NCBI GenBank assembly: GCA_025922735.1
Contig: JAICHI010000095.1
Coordinates: forward strand, 1-5,386
Reading direction: 5' to 3'
Length of the DNA stretch: 5,386 bases
Source of the DNA: Nitrososphaeraceae archaeon
Lineage (GTDB): Archaea; Thermoproteota; Nitrososphaeria; Nitrososphaerales; Nitrososphaeraceae
The translations under genes were made by a program, and so were the position numbers. Positions 5,311 through 5,386 of the stretch are shown in pieces (position 1 is the stretch's first letter; each line of letters opens with the position of its first letter). Under the pieces are notes generated by a model. The model searched no databases. It was given only the letters and a program-made list of their open reading frames with translations, and had not been told where the DNA came from.

Positions 5311-5318
5311 CACCTCCT
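5311..5318 (-). promoter_or_regulatory. Strong Shine-Dalgarno site that decides the DedA start
   Basis: On the minus strand this is AGGAGGTG, the most canonical ribosome site in the window. From its GGAGG core (5317-5313) there are five bases to the ATG at 5307, suitable spacing. The GTG inside it would be an implausible start. The other main genes here lack such a site, so this gene stands out. Confidence 0.6.
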
Positions 5319-5330
5319 ATTGGTATAGGG

Positions 5331-5340
5331 CATATATTTG
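5331..5340 (-). promoter_or_regulatory. TATA-like box of the DedA-family gene
   Basis: Read on the minus strand the sequence is CAAATATATG, a good archaeal TATA match. Its centre is about 28 nt before the ATG at 5307, so transcription might begin close to the start codon. That would exclude the Shine-Dalgarno sequence from the mRNA, so either this box or that site may not be functional as drawn. Confidence 0.45.
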
Positions 5341-5363
5341 GTGTACATTGTAAACGATCTTCT

Positions 5364-5379
5364 CCCCCTCCCCCTCCCC
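5364..5379 (-). other. G-rich tract upstream of the DedA promoter
   Basis: On the minus strand this reads GGGGAGGGGGAGGGGG, three runs of four to five G separated by single A. It lies about 25-40 bp upstream of the TATA-like box. With only three G-runs visible before the window ends nearby, it is not a full canonical four-run quadruplex, though a two-layer form by splitting the longer runs is possible. It may also be a purine-rich activator site or simple low-complexity sequence. Confidence 0.4.
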
Positions 5380-5386
5380 AAAGTGC

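Overview
The window looks archaeal, most likely ammonia-oxidising Thaumarchaeota (Nitrososphaerota) of the Nitrososphaera type. The archaeal signal is what can be seen: a prefoldin alpha subunit next to an SRP receptor FtsY, a short geranylgeranyl-reductase-family flavoprotein, TATA-like boxes about 26 nt upstream of start codons, TTG starts, and little use of Shine-Dalgarno sites. The thaumarchaeal placement is an inference from gene style and moderate base composition; no 16S or amo gene is present to confirm it.

Layout. Bases 1-442 hold no gene I recognise, only a doubtful 25-codon ORF preceded by a purine-rich site (361-438) and a small hairpin. On the minus strand, 443-646 encodes a 67-residue protein with a poly-lysine N terminus and two membrane segments; its first 20 residues recall archaeal Sec61-beta, but the rest does not. 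It diverges from a FAD-dependent reductase of the geranylgeranyl reductase family (720-1742, plus) across a 73-bp gap with one AT-rich promoter-like block. A second TATA box just after the reductase stop begins a compact plus-strand unit: prefoldin alpha (1776-2237), ftsY (2259-3707) and ornithine carbamoyltransferase argF (3679-4638), with argF starting inside the end of ftsY. A DedA-family membrane protein (4639-5307, minus) converges on argF, and the two stop codons touch with no base between them. Its promoter, a Shine-Dalgarno site and a G-rich tract lie at the right edge.

How the genes fit together. Prefoldin alpha and FtsY are a conserved archaeal pair and link chaperoning of new proteins to co-translational membrane targeting. 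The small lysine-rich membrane protein might also belong to membrane protein biogenesis, but that rests on weak N-terminal resemblance. The reductase and DedA protein both suit membrane lipid metabolism (saturation of isoprenoid chains; possible lipid-phosphate transport). argF belongs to arginine synthesis and is apparently translationally linked to ftsY.

The most unusual feature is FtsY. Its N and G domains are normal and end near residue 302, followed by about 180 extra residues: a linker, an aromatic/basic FGFFGKKR patch, a Lys/Glu-rich stretch and a short acidic-hydrophobic end. In many bacteria and some archaea the charged region of FtsY is at the N terminus, so here it appears to have moved to the other end. 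I found no CRISPR array, insertion sequence, tRNA, rRNA or clear mobile element. Most of the window is ordinary housekeeping sequence.
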